From Acidimicrobiaceae bacterium (GTDB lineage Bacteria > Actinomycetota > Acidimicrobiia > Acidimicrobiales > Ilumatobacteraceae), in NCBI GenBank assembly GCA_020637235.1, contig JACJWG010000016.1, forward strand, positions 48,536-112,535: DNA of 64,000 nucleotides. Direction: 5' to 3'. Position 1 is the stretch's first letter. Every line of letters begins with the position of its first letter. A model generated the notes under the pieces. That model saw only the letters and a program-made list of their open reading frames with translations, was not told where the DNA came from and ran no database searches. Positions 53,809 to 62,253 of this stretch are shown in pieces. The translations under genes and the position numbers were made by a program.

Positions 53809-54761
53809 CAGAGGTCCTCCAACAGGCTGCGGCCCTGGTGCATCCCGAGGTACGCGTCGATCACGGCCGGGTTCGACGAGATGTCGTCGGGCGTTCCCTC
53901 GGCGATCACCCGTCCCTCGGCCATCACGATCACCCAGTCGGAGATGTCGTGCACCATGTCCATGTCGTGCTCGACGAACAGCACGGTCATCCCCTCGTCG
54001 CGCAACCCCTTCACATGCGCGTTGAGGCTCTGCTTGAGCGCCGGGTTGACGCCGGCCATCGGCTCGTCGAGCATCACCAACGTCGGGTCGGTCATCAGCG
54101 CTCGGGCCATCTCGAGCAGCTTTCGCTGTCCGCCCGAGAGGGCGCCGGCGTACTCGTCACGCATGTGGTCGAGCTTGAACCGTTGCAGCAGCTGGTCGGC
54201 TCGTGCCTCGATCTCGGCCTCCTGCTGCTTCCAGGTCCCGGGGATCAGGCCGTTCCACCATTTCTCGCCCTTCTGGCCGGTCGCACCGAGCTTCATGTTC
54301 TCGATGACCGGCAACTTGGTGAGGCTCTTGGTGAGCTGGAACGTGCGCACCATGCCGCGGGCCGCCATGCGGTGCGGTGCGACGCCGGCCATGTCCTTGC
54401 CGTCGAAGGACCAGGTGCCCGTGTCGGGCTTGTCGAAGCCGGTGAGCAGGTTGAAGAACGTCGTCTTGCCGGCACCGTTGGGGCCGATGAGCGCGGTGAT
54501 CGAGCCGCGCTGCACCTCGACGCGCTCGACGTCGACGGCGACGATGCCGCCGAAGGCTCGGCGGATGCCCGCGGCGGTCAGGATCGGGTCGGGCTTCGCG
54601 GCACCGGGTTCGGGGGCGACGCCGGCGAGCGCCGCACGAGCACGCCTCGCGGCGTCGGACTCCGCTGCCGTGGCGAGCGGTGCGTCGACGCCCGGGTCGT
54701 CGGCCGCCGCGGGGGACGCCGGCCCGGTCGCGTCGGACGGGAGCACCTCATCGTCCTTCAA
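53808..54761 (-). CDS. livG: Branched-chain amino-acid ABC transporter ATP-binding protein (LivG-type)
   Basis: A 317-aa ATPase with Walker A GPNGAGKTTFFNLL, signature LSGGQRKLLEMARAL, Walker B VMLDEPMAGVNP, H-loop FVEHDMDMV and the LivG-typical MAEGRVIAEGTPDDI. It carries an extra Ala/Pro/Asp-rich N-terminus of about 60 residues ahead of the ABC domain, so the true start could be internal. The ORF overlaps the livM 3' end by 14 bp. Confidence 0.92.
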   Translation of the reverse strand: MKDDEVLPSDATGPASPAAADDPGVDAPLATAAESDAARRARAALAGVAPEPGAAKPDPILTAAGIRRAFGGIVAVDVERVEVQRGSITALIGPNGAGKTTFFNLLTGFDKPDTGTWSFDGKDMAGVAPHRMAARGMVRTFQLTKSLTKLPVIENMKLGATGQKGEKWWNGLIPGTWKQQEAEIEARADQLLQRFKLDHMRDEYAGALSGGQRKLLEMARALMTDPTLVMLDEPMAGVNPALKQSLNAHVKGLRDEGMTVLFVEHDMDMVHDISDWVIVMAEGRVIAEGTPDDISSNPAVIDAYLGMHQGRSLLEDL

Positions 54762-55758
54762 AGGCCATCTCCTTCCGGTTCCCGAACAGGCCCTGCGGCC
54801 GGTACACCATCAGCAGCACGAGCAACACGCCCATGATCATGAACACCACCACGCCGACGTCGGTCGACTGGATCAACGTGAAGTCGCCGATGCGCACCGG
54901 CTTGTCGATCAGTTGGCGGAGGAAGCTGTCGAGGAAGGAGTAGATGAACCAGAACAGCATCGGCCCGACGATCGATCCGGTCACCTTCGCCACGCCACCG
55001 AGCACGAGGCCGGTGAGCACGAAGAACGTGAGGTCGCGGGAGAAGTTGTCGGGCTGCACCGTCGCGTTGCCGAGCGCCAGCATCATGCCGGCGAACGAGC
55101 CGATCACGCCGCCGAGGATGAGTGCCTGCATCTTGTACGAGTACACGTTCTTGCCGAGACTGCGCACGGCGTCCTCGTCCTCGCGGATGGCCTTCAGCAC
55201 GCGACCCCACGGGCTGCGCATCAGGAGCCACACGATCGTGCCGAAGATCGCCACCAGCGTCCAGCCGACGATCAGGTTCCACAGGTTGCGGCCGGAGAAC
55301 GTGAAGATCCAGAAACCGTACTGTCCCGCCAGGTCGAGCCCCAGATCGACACCCACCTGCTGATACGCCCTCGCGAATCCGGTGAGGCCGTCGGTGCCGC
55401 CGAACTGACCGCGGAACTTGACGGAGCGGACGACGAGCCTGACGATCTCGGCCGACGCGATCGTGACGATCGCGAGGTAGTCGGATCGCAGCCGCAGCGT
55501 CGGGACGCCCATCAGCAGGCCGAGGAACGTCGCGTAACCGATGCCGATCAGCAGGCCCCACCAGAGCGAGATCTCGAAGATCTGCACGGTCTGGCCGAGG
55601 CCGTACGCTCCGGCGGCCATGAAGCCGGCCTGGCCGAAGTTGAGCAGGCCGGCGTAGCCGAACTGCACGTTGAGCCCGATGGCGGCGATCGCGTAGTAGC
55701 AGGCGTTGAAGCCGATGAACTGCAGGATCGCCGTCTCGAGGACTGCACCGATGTCCAT
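54748..55758 (-). CDS. livM: Branched-chain amino-acid ABC transporter permease (LivM-type)
   Basis: A 336-aa permease with eight to ten hydrophobic segments. NVQFGYAGLLNFGQAGFMAAGAY is the LivM/LivH signature. The coupling loop is RSPWGRVLKAIREDEDAVRSLGKN, and GSIVGPMLFWFIYSFL follows. It pairs with LivH to form the channel. The start is 9 bp after the livH stop. Confidence 0.93.
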   Translation of the reverse strand: MDIGAVLETAILQFIGFNACYYAIAAIGLNVQFGYAGLLNFGQAGFMAAGAYGLGQTVQIFEISLWWGLLIGIGYATFLGLLMGVPTLRLRSDYLAIVTIASAEIVRLVVRSVKFRGQFGGTDGLTGFARAYQQVGVDLGLDLAGQYGFWIFTFSGRNLWNLIVGWTLVAIFGTIVWLLMRSPWGRVLKAIREDEDAVRSLGKNVYSYKMQALILGGVIGSFAGMMLALGNATVQPDNFSRDLTFFVLTGLVLGGVAKVTGSIVGPMLFWFIYSFLDSFLRQLIDKPVRIGDFTLIQSTDVGVVVFMIMGVLLVLLMVYRPQGLFGNRKEMAFEGR

Positions 55759-55767
55759 GGCGCCCCC

Positions 55768-57108
55768 TTAACCGACTCGTTGGGCTCGTCCGAGGATGCC
55801 CTGCGGGCGGACGAGGAGGATGAGGATGAGGATGAGCAGGGCCGGCGCGGTCTTCAGCTCCGTCGGCACCCCGAGCAGGGTGGAGATCTCGACGAGCACG
55901 CCGACGACGAAGCCACCGACCAGCGCCCCGTACGCGCTCCCCAGCCCGCCGAGGGTGATGCCGGCGAACATGAGGAACAGCAGCGACGTCCCCATGTCCC
56001 AGGACACCTGCTCGTCGAGGCCACGGAACACGCCGCCCATCGCCGCGAGTGCCCCACCGGCGACCCAGATGATCCGGATCACCTTGGCGCTGTCGATGCC
56101 GGTGGACGACGCCAGGTCGGCATTGTCGCTGACCGCACGCGTGGCCTTGCCGAGGCGGGTGTACTGCAGGGTGAGTGCCACCGAGAGCAGCACGACGATC
56201 GCCAGGATCGTGACGATCAGGTCGCGAGGCGTGATCGTGATCGGACCGATCTCGGTACCCACCTGGTTGGTGTAGTTCAGGTACGGCTTGTCACGTCCGC
56301 CGAATCGCCAGAGGAAGAAGTTCTTCAGCGCGATCGACATGCCGAGCGTGATCACCATCTGCGAGATCAGACCGATGCCCCGTTTGCGGAACCGGGCGAA
56401 CGCGAACCGGTCGGCGGAGTAGCCGAACAACCCGCCGGCGACGATCGCCAGGGGACCGGCGATCAGGATGTGGAGGCCGAGATCGTTGAAGAAGTAGGCC
56501 ACCATCGCGCCGAAGGTGACGAGCTCACCATGGGCGAAGTTGGTGAGCCCGGTCGTGCCGAAGATGAGCGAGAGGCCCACCGAGCACATGGCGATGATGA
56601 GCCCGAGGCGGATGCCGTCGGTGAGGCGCTGCGCGACCCGCTCGAACCCCGAGGTGCTCTCACGCTGGTTCTCGCCGGTGAAGAAGTTCACGATCCGCTT
56701 CGAGGTCACGAAGGTGTCCTCGCTGATCACCTGCTCGGCGGGCGTCTCCGACGACAGTGCCTTGTCGTCCGGCAGGGTCGACTCGTCGATCCGCACCGTG
56801 TAGGTGCCACGGGACGGAACCGGGATCAGCGCGATGCCCTTGTCGTCGGTGACGGCGGTGCCGACCTCGGCACCCGACGCGTCGAGCACGGTGATCGTCA
56901 CCCCGGGCACCGGTTGGTTGTCGACTCTGCCGTTGGCGTCGCGCTGCTGGTCCTTCACCTGGGCCTGGATCGACACGTCCTGAGCGCTCGCGGTGGACCA
57001 GCCGGTCCCCACGATCACCCCCAGTGCGGCCACCAGTCCGACGAGGACCTGCAGTACCCGACGCCGACGACTCGCTTGCTGGGAGCTCCCCACGGCCGGC
57101 TGGATCAC
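55768..57108 (-). CDS. livH: LivH-type permease with exported Ig-like N-terminal extension
   Basis: A 446-aa permease, about 150 residues longer than standard LivH. Residues 18-44 form a signal or anchor helix (VLQVLVGLVAALGVIVG). About 45-125 form a soluble beta domain (VPGVTITVLDASGAEVGTAV, DDKGIALIPVPSRGTYTVRI) resembling carboxypeptidase-regulatory/Ig-like folds. The permease proper starts near 155 (GLSLIFGTTGLTNFAHGELV). TAGTGT 8 nt before the GTG at 57108 marks a leaderless start; a GTG four codons upstream is inside that box. The extension should lie outside the membrane, near the binding protein. Confidence 0.88.
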   Translation of the reverse strand: MIQPAVGSSQQASRRRRVLQVLVGLVAALGVIVGTGWSTASAQDVSIQAQVKDQQRDANGRVDNQPVPGVTITVLDASGAEVGTAVTDDKGIALIPVPSRGTYTVRIDESTLPDDKALSSETPAEQVISEDTFVTSKRIVNFFTGENQRESTSGFERVAQRLTDGIRLGLIIAMCSVGLSLIFGTTGLTNFAHGELVTFGAMVAYFFNDLGLHILIAGPLAIVAGGLFGYSADRFAFARFRKRGIGLISQMVITLGMSIALKNFFLWRFGGRDKPYLNYTNQVGTEIGPITITPRDLIVTILAIVVLLSVALTLQYTRLGKATRAVSDNADLASSTGIDSAKVIRIIWVAGGALAAMGGVFRGLDEQVSWDMGTSLLFLMFAGITLGGLGSAYGALVGGFVVGVLVEISTLLGVPTELKTAPALLILILILLVRPQGILGRAQRVG

Positions 57109-57116
57109 GGGCGGGA

Positions 57117-57122
57117 ACACTA
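57117..57122 (-). promoter_or_regulatory. Leaderless -10 box for livHMGF
   Basis: TAGTGT on the minus strand, 8 nt before the livH GTG at 57108. Confidence 0.5.
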
Positions 57123-57209
57123 GGTGTCGTGATGGGTGCACTCAAGAGTTCGTCGAGGTTGTCGACGAACCTCCCCGAACGTCACCAGCATCGGGTCGAC
57201 ACCGGTGAC

Positions 57210-57215
57210 TAGGAT
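57210..57215 (+). promoter_or_regulatory. Leaderless -10 box for the 57222 lipoprotein
   Basis: TAGGAT followed by 6 nt and the GTG at 57222. Confidence 0.5.
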
Positions 57216-57221
57216 CGTGGG

Positions 57222-58199
57222 GTGCCTGCCGCTCGCCCGCGACGCCGTCCGTCCTGCCGCCACCGATCGGCGCCGTCCCGGCTGGCCAGGGTGCTCGCGT
57301 CGACCGTCCTGGCCGTGTCGAGCGCCGCGTGCAGCGACTCGCTCGTCGCGCCGGACGCCGCCACGGCCTCGCCGCCGACCACCCTCGAGGAGATCGAGAT
57401 CCCGACGGGCGCGCTCGTCGCCGTCCCGCAGCAGAACCGCGAGGACCCCGCGAAGGGACAGTTCCAGGTGCAGGTCGTGAACGGCACGCGCGAACGGTTC
57501 GACGTGACGTCGGTGCAGTTCGTGTGGGCCGGGTTCACCACCGCGGTCAGCCCTCGCGACTCGACCGTCGTCGGCGGCCAGGTGATCGACTTCCCGGTCC
57601 CCTTCCCCGGCGCCGACTGCGCCGGCGACGGCACGGCGGCCACGATGCCGTCGCTCGCCGATGCCCTGGTGCTGCTCGGTGCACCGGACGGCACCGTGCG
57701 CGAGGTGCCCGTCGTCGACAAGTGGCACCTGGCCCGCGCGCTCTACCTCGACGACTGCCTCCGCCAGCGCATCGCCGCTGCGGTCGACCTCGCCTGGGTC
57801 GGCCTGCACGAATCGACCTTCGAGGGTCGACCGGTCACCGAGGGAGCGCTGCGCGTGGTCCGGCGGGGTGCGTCGGGCGAGGTGCGCATCGAGTCGGTGA
57901 GCGGCACGATCCCCTACCGGGTGGACGCGGTGGACGCAGAGGTCGACGAGACCGTCGCCGTACTGGCCGCGGACGACGACGAGGTGGAGGTGCCGATCCG
58001 GTTCCTGGAGGCGCGTTGCGATCCGCATGCGCTCGCCGAGACGAAACAGCCCCACCACTTCGTCGCGCAGGTCGACCTCGGCGACGGGGTGCTCGTGCCG
58101 TACGTGGTGATGCCCGACGAGGCCGACCGGGCCCCCATGCGACGGACGGCCGATGCCGCCTGCGTCGCGACCGGTCAGGTGGTGTTCGTCGGCGACTGA
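57222..58199 (+). CDS. Hypothetical lipoprotein
   Basis: A 325-aa secreted protein of unknown function. An arginine-rich n-region is followed by a hydrophobic stretch and lipobox (VLAVSSAAC, Cys37), then a Thr/Pro linker. The mature part looks like beta-rich domains (QFQVQVVNGTRERFDVTSVQ and VPIRFLEARCDPHALAETKQ) with four further cysteines, none in a known motif. Leaderless GTG. Its last 25 bp overlap the convergent CGNR-type gene. I cannot place it in a family. Confidence 0.75.
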   Translation: MPAARPRRRPSCRHRSAPSRLARVLASTVLAVSSAACSDSLVAPDAATASPPTTLEEIEIPTGALVAVPQQNREDPAKGQFQVQVVNGTRERFDVTSVQFVWAGFTTAVSPRDSTVVGGQVIDFPVPFPGADCAGDGTAATMPSLADALVLLGAPDGTVREVPVVDKWHLARALYLDDCLRQRIAAAVDLAWVGLHESTFEGRPVTEGALRVVRRGASGEVRIESVSGTIPYRVDAVDAEVDETVAVLAADDDEVEVPIRFLEARCDPHALAETKQPHHFVAQVDLGDGVLVPYVVMPDEADRAPMRRTADAACVATGQVVFVGD

Positions 58200-58753
58200 G
58201 CTCGGCGAGTCCGGTAGCTGCGGGCCTTCGCCCGTCCGCCGCACGCGGCCATCGAGCACCAGCGGCCGCTGCGGTTGCGCGACCGGTCGTGGAACACCCA
58301 GCCGCAGTGCTCGCACGTCTTCAGCCGTGTCCACGTCCCGTCGCGCTGGGCGTCGCGTACCAACTCGGTGACGATCGCTGCGATCATGTCGGCCGCTCCC
58401 CCACCCGGCACCAGGTGGACCCGACCGTCGTGCACCGCCGCTCGCCACACAGCGCGAGCGGCCACCGGCGCGAGTTCCTCGGCGCGCCGGTCGCGGAGCG
58501 ACCGCCACAGCATCTCGCGGATCTCGCGCAGCGCCTCGAGGTCGGACCCGCTCGGCTCGGGCACCTGCCAGTGCTCGCGCTCGAGCCAGCCGGCGAGCTC
58601 GTCGAGGGAGCGCCAGGCATCGGCACCGACCTCGCGGTTGACGGTGTTGCAGAGCCGACGAACGGGCTCGAGCACACCGGCCGAACCCGGCGGATCGGGC
58701 CAGCTGGGTTCGGGCAGGGGCAACCCGACGGAGTCGACCGGGTGATGCGCCAC
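58175..58753 (-). CDS. CGNR zinc-finger / ABATE-domain regulator
   Basis: A 192-aa protein. The N-terminal part (LEPVRRLCNTVN to about 130) resembles the ABATE stress-sensing domain. The C-terminus is a zinc finger, CEHCGWVFHDRSRNRSGRWC and then CGGRAKARSYRTR, where the eponymous CGNR is CGGR. Such proteins are putative DNA-binding regulators. The GTG at 58753 has TACGAT 6 nt upstream, indicating a leaderless message. The finger is clear; the target is unknown. Confidence 0.82.
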   Translation of the reverse strand: MAHHPVDSVGLPLPEPSWPDPPGSAGVLEPVRRLCNTVNREVGADAWRSLDELAGWLEREHWQVPEPSGSDLEALREIREMLWRSLRDRRAEELAPVAARAVWRAAVHDGRVHLVPGGGAADMIAAIVTELVRDAQRDGTWTRLKTCEHCGWVFHDRSRNRSGRWCSMAACGGRAKARSYRTRRAQSPTNTT

Positions 58754-58759
58754 ACCTCC

Positions 58760-58765
58760 ATCGTA
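58760..58765 (-). promoter_or_regulatory. Leaderless -10 box for the CGNR-type gene
   Basis: TACGAT on the minus strand, 6 nt (GGAGGT) before the GTG at 58753. Confidence 0.5.
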
Positions 58766-58805
58766 CGCGCCGTCCCCGGACCCGCCCGGCCGGAACGGGT
58801 CGGGG

Positions 58806-58811
58806 TACGGT
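58806..58811 (+). promoter_or_regulatory. Leaderless -10 box for the NPD-type gene
   Basis: TACGGT followed by 7 nt and the ATG at 58819; divergent from the CGNR-type gene. Confidence 0.5.
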
Positions 58812-58818
58812 CGGCGCC

Positions 58819-59784
58819 ATGACCGACCGTCCCGCCGGCCCCGCCGACCGTCCCGCCCCGGTACGCACCCGGGTGACCGACCTGCTCGGCATCGACTACC
58901 CCGTCGTGCAGGCACCCATGGGCTGGATCGCCCGCTCGCAGCTCGCGTCGGCGGTCAGCCGCGCCGGCGGGCTCGGCATCATCGAGACCTCGTCGGGCGA
59001 ACTCGACGCGGTGCGCGACGAGATCGTCGCGATGCGCACCCTCAACGACCGGCCGTTCGGCGTGAACATCGCGCAGGCCTTCGTGCGCGACCCGGCGATC
59101 GTCGAGTTCGTCGTCGAGCAGGGCGTCCAGTTCGTCACCACCTCGGCCGGCGACCCGACGAAGTACACCGCTCAGCTGAAAGCCGCCGGGCTGACCGTGT
59201 TCCACGTCGTCCCCACGCTCGCCGCGGCGCTGAAGGCCGTCGATGCCGGGGTCGACGGCCTCGTGGTGGAAGGTGGCGAGGGTGGCGGTTTCAAGAACCC
59301 CCGCGACGTGTCGTCGATGGTGCTGTTGCCGCTGGTGCGCTCGAAGGTCGACGTGCCGATCATCGCCGCGGGCGGGATCACCGACGGGGCGTCGATGGCG
59401 GCGGCGTTCGCCCTCGGCGCCGAGGGCGTGCAGATGGGCACCCGCATGGTGAGCGCCGCCGAGTCGCCGGTGCATCAGAACTGGAAGGACGCGATCGTCG
59501 GTGCGGCCGAGACCGACACCGTGTTCCTGAACCGGTTCTCGCGGCCCGGACTGCGGGCGCTGCGCACCGAGCGCACCACCCGGCTCGAACGCGACGAGCA
59601 CGTGCCGCTCACCGAGTTCGGCGCCACCCGCGACCTCTACTTCGGCGGCGATCTCGAGGCAGCCATCGCGCTCACCGGCCAGGTGGCGGGACGGATCGAG
59701 CAGGTGCGCACCGCCGAGGAGATCGTGCACGGCACGGTCCGCGAGTTCCGCCAGGTGCTCGCCGCGATGCAGACCTACGTCTGA
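58819..59784 (+). CDS. NPD-type (nitronate monooxygenase-like) flavin oxidoreductase
   Basis: A 321-aa FMN-binding TIM barrel of the 2-nitropropane dioxygenase/YrpB family. YPVVQAPMGWIARSQLA at the N-terminus, VEGGEGGGFKNPRDVS in the middle, and IAAGGITDGASMAAAFALGA, GVQMGTRM near the phosphate site. Classical nitronate monooxygenases have a histidine after the GG (GGH); here it is phenylalanine (GGGF). Nitronate oxidation is therefore doubtful and an enoyl-reductase or IpdC-like role is possible. Leaderless ATG. Confidence 0.82.
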   Translation: MTDRPAGPADRPAPVRTRVTDLLGIDYPVVQAPMGWIARSQLASAVSRAGGLGIIETSSGELDAVRDEIVAMRTLNDRPFGVNIAQAFVRDPAIVEFVVEQGVQFVTTSAGDPTKYTAQLKAAGLTVFHVVPTLAAALKAVDAGVDGLVVEGGEGGGFKNPRDVSSMVLLPLVRSKVDVPIIAAGGITDGASMAAAFALGAEGVQMGTRMVSAAESPVHQNWKDAIVGAAETDTVFLNRFSRPGLRALRTERTTRLERDEHVPLTEFGATRDLYFGGDLEAAIALTGQVAGRIEQVRTAEEIVHGTVREFRQVLAAMQTYV

Positions 59785-59788
59785 ACGG

Positions 59789-59818
59789 TTGCCGACCGCC
59801 ACGCGCGGTGGCTAACCT
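59789..59818 (+). promoter_or_regulatory. Promoter upstream of the 59-aa membrane protein
   Basis: TTGCCG (59789-59794), 18-bp spacer, TAACCT (59813-59818). A leader of roughly 90 nt precedes the GTG at 59915. Confidence 0.35.
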
Positions 59819-59914
59819 GTCACCCAAGCGGAGATCCCAGGGCTCGTTCGTCGACCCCCGGCACGGTCGTCGACCCGCCGGAACGGCACGAGCGATCAGT
59901 CGGAGGTCGATCCC

Positions 59915-60094
59915 GTGACGTTCATCACCGTGCGAAAGAGCCTGACGACGGTCTTCATCGCATTCCTCGTCATCTCGTTCTGGCAGAACCCGGCCACGTC
60001 GGCCGACGTGTTCGCCGATTTCCTCTCAGACGTCGGCGGCTTCTTCTCGGCGATCATCGACAAGACCGCGGAGTTCGTGCAGGCGCTCGTCTGA
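59915..60094 (+). CDS. 59-aa single-helix membrane protein
   Basis: A short gene with GGAGG 8 nt before its GTG. The product begins VTFITVRKSLTTVFIAFLVI, giving one membrane helix, then ADVFADFLSDVGGFFSAII and TAEFVQALV, an amphipathic tail. It resembles small actinobacterial membrane proteins of unknown function. Its last 69 bp lie antisense to the 3' end of ctaA. Supported by RBS, promoter-like sequence and a coherent translation. Confidence 0.65.
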   Translation: MTFITVRKSLTTVFIAFLVISFWQNPATSADVFADFLSDVGGFFSAIIDKTAEFVQALV

Positions 60095-61006
60095 GCCGCC
60101 GTCCGCGCCGGGCTCGGTACCCGGACCGGTGGCGGCCACCTGCATCACCTCGACCAACCACACGGTGACGGTGAACAGCGCCGTGGCGAGCGCGAGGTGC
60201 ACTGCGACGAGCGCCACGGGGATGCCCGAGAAGTACTGCAGGTAGCCGACTGCGCCCTGCAGGATGGCCAACCCGATCCAGGCCATCAGCGGGTTCTCGA
60301 GCACCTCGCGGTCGGCCGTCCGGGCGCGGAGCCGCCACATCAGCGCCGCGGCGATCGCGACCGTCACCCACACCGACGCGCTGTGCAGGCGGGCGGTCTG
60401 ACCGATGTCGACGCCGAACCGGCGGGCCTCCTCGTCGCCGGCGTGCGGACCGGCACCGGTGACGACCGTCCCGATCACGATCGCGATCGACGTCCACACC
60501 GCGAGCGCCCACACATGGCGACGGATCGGAGCCGACACCCGGGCCACGCGGCGCGAGCCGGACAGGCCGGCGCGGTACCAGAGCACCGTCGCGTTCGCGA
60601 TCAACACCATCGACAGCAGGAAGTGTCCCTGCACGGCCAGCGGGTGCAGGTCGACGAGCACCGTGATCCCCCCGAGGACCACTTGGCCGATCACCCCGGC
60701 GACGAGCCCCCACGACAACCAGGTGAGGTCACGCCGGCGCGGCTCGCGGAACACCGATCCCGCCACCGCGAGCGCCACACCGGCCGCCACGAGGCCGGTG
60801 AAGAGGCGGTTGATCTGTTCCACCGCAGCGTGCGCGGACGACACGTCGATGATCTTCTCGTCGTTGCAGTTGGGCCAGTCGTCGCAGCCGAGCCCGGAGC
60901 CGGTGAGTCGCACCAGACCTCCCGAGACGACGATCACGGCCAACAGGGCGAGGGCTGCCGCGCTGATCACGCGGTAGCGCTCCGGGGAGATGCGCCGACG
61001 GCTCAC
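60026..61006 (-). CDS. ctaA: Heme A synthase (CtaA-type)
   Basis: A 326-aa eight-helix membrane protein that oxidises heme O to heme A for cytochrome c oxidase. Helix 1 leads into GGLVRLTGSGLGCDDWPNC with the conserved cysteine pair. Heme-ligand and glutamate motifs include AHAAVEQINRL, AVQGHFLLSM, TARLHSASVW and LVAVHLALA. TACGCT lies 8 nt before the GTG at 61006, so it is leaderless. The hydrophilic C-terminal tail overlaps the small gene at 59915-60094. Confidence 0.92.
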   Translation of the reverse strand: MSRRRISPERYRVISAAALALLAVIVVSGGLVRLTGSGLGCDDWPNCNDEKIIDVSSAHAAVEQINRLFTGLVAAGVALAVAGSVFREPRRRDLTWLSWGLVAGVIGQVVLGGITVLVDLHPLAVQGHFLLSMVLIANATVLWYRAGLSGSRRVARVSAPIRRHVWALAVWTSIAIVIGTVVTGAGPHAGDEEARRFGVDIGQTARLHSASVWVTVAIAAALMWRLRARTADREVLENPLMAWIGLAILQGAVGYLQYFSGIPVALVAVHLALATALFTVTVWLVEVMQVAATGPGTEPGADGGSDERLHELRGLVDDRREEAADV

Positions 61007-61014
61007 GGGCGCCC

Positions 61015-61020
61015 AGCGTA
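61015..61020 (-). promoter_or_regulatory. Leaderless -10 box for ctaA
   Basis: TACGCT on the minus strand, 8 nt before the GTG at 61006. Confidence 0.5.
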
Positions 61021-61070
61021 CGACCGTCGGTGGCGCAGCGCCCAGGCCGTACGTCCCGTCGCGGAGTGGC

Positions 61071-61076
61071 TACGGT
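61071..61076 (+). promoter_or_regulatory. Leaderless -10 box for the 61083 gene
   Basis: TACGGT followed by 6 nt and the GTG at 61083. Confidence 0.5.
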
Positions 61077-61082
61077 CACGGC

Positions 61083-62210
61083 GTGCTCACCAGCTACGAC
61101 GACTTCCCGATCCACCAGGCCTCGGTCCCCATGGCGTACACCGCGTCGGGCGACGTCAACCAGTACGACCGCTACTTCTTCAACGGCTACGCCGATGACG
61201 GTTCGCTGTACTTCGGCGCGGCGATGGGCCTCTACCCCAACCGTCACGTGGCCGACGCCGCGTTCTGCGTCGTGTTGCCGTCGGGCGACGGATCGACCCG
61301 CGAGCAGACCTCGGTCTTCGTGTCGCAGCGAGCGCCCACCGACAAGTGGTACGCGACCGATCTGGGCGAGATCCAGGTGAAGGTGGTCGAGCCGCTGCGC
61401 CGTCTGCAGGTGGTGGTCGATGCCCCCGAGCAGGGGCTGCGTGCCGAGGTCACGTTCACGTCGCGGTCGCCGGTCATCGAGGAACCGCACTTCTTCCTGC
61501 GCGCCGGCAACCGCACCGGGTTCGACTACACCCGCCTCACCCAGTTCGGGACGTGGCAGGGATGGATCGAGGTCGACGGTGTCCGTCACGAGATCGAGCC
61601 CGGCCGGGTGAGCGGCTCGCGCGACCGGTCGTGGGGCGTGCGCCCCGTCGGCGAGACGGTGGCGCTCGGCGGGCCGACCGGACTGCCGCAGTTCTTCTGG
61701 TTGTGGGCGCCGGTGAACTTCCCGTCGTGTTCCACCCACTTCGACGTGAACGAGTTCGGTGACGGCCGCCGGTGGCACGAGGTGGGCGCGATCGCGCCGG
61801 TGGGCGACGACGAGCCGACGCTCACCCGCACGGTCGAGTACCGGCTCGAGTGGCGGCCGGGCACCAGGTGGGTGAGCTGGTTCGAGTACGACCTCGTGCA
61901 CTGGGACGGATCGGTCGACACGGTACGCCTCGAACCGCAGTACGAGTTCCACATGAGCGGCATCGGCTATGGCCACCCCGAGTTCGGCCACGGCCACTGG
62001 AAGGGCGAGAAGGCCGTCGGCGGCGACCGGCTCACCACGCCGGTCGACACCCCGTGCTCGCGTGAGCACGTGCACATCCAGGCGCTCTCCCGGGCGACGC
62101 TCACCAAGGCCGACGGCACCGTGGAGCACGGGATCGGCATCCTCGAACAACTCGCGTTCGGGCCGCACCCGACCGGCCTGACCGGCATCCTCGACCCCTA
62201 CCAGCCCTGA
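61083..62210 (+). CDS. Lipocalin-like protein (AttH/CrtC- or DUF7065-type)
   Basis: A 375-aa soluble protein without signal peptide. It is aromatic-rich and beta-strand-like throughout. The central VSGSRDRSWGVRPVGE resembles the RxRSWGxR segment of AttH/CrtC/Svf1-type double-lipocalin proteins and the DUF7064/7065 group often found near lipid or steroid genes. Substrate unknown. Leaderless GTG. The downstream SDR is on the other strand, so no operon context helps. Confidence 0.6.
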   Translation: MLTSYDDFPIHQASVPMAYTASGDVNQYDRYFFNGYADDGSLYFGAAMGLYPNRHVADAAFCVVLPSGDGSTREQTSVFVSQRAPTDKWYATDLGEIQVKVVEPLRRLQVVVDAPEQGLRAEVTFTSRSPVIEEPHFFLRAGNRTGFDYTRLTQFGTWQGWIEVDGVRHEIEPGRVSGSRDRSWGVRPVGETVALGGPTGLPQFFWLWAPVNFPSCSTHFDVNEFGDGRRWHEVGAIAPVGDDEPTLTRTVEYRLEWRPGTRWVSWFEYDLVHWDGSVDTVRLEPQYEFHMSGIGYGHPEFGHGHWKGEKAVGGDRLTTPVDTPCSREHVHIQALSRATLTKADGTVEHGIGILEQLAFGPHPTGLTGILDPYQP

Positions 62211-62253
62211 GCAGCCCTCCCGCCGGCGCGTCGCCGGCGGTCGCGCGACATCG

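Noticed and set aside
53548..57123. 1,191-codon plus-strand open frame opposite the liv genes
   Set aside because: Antisense shadow of livF, livG, livM and livH; low-complexity His/Asp/Glu-rich product.
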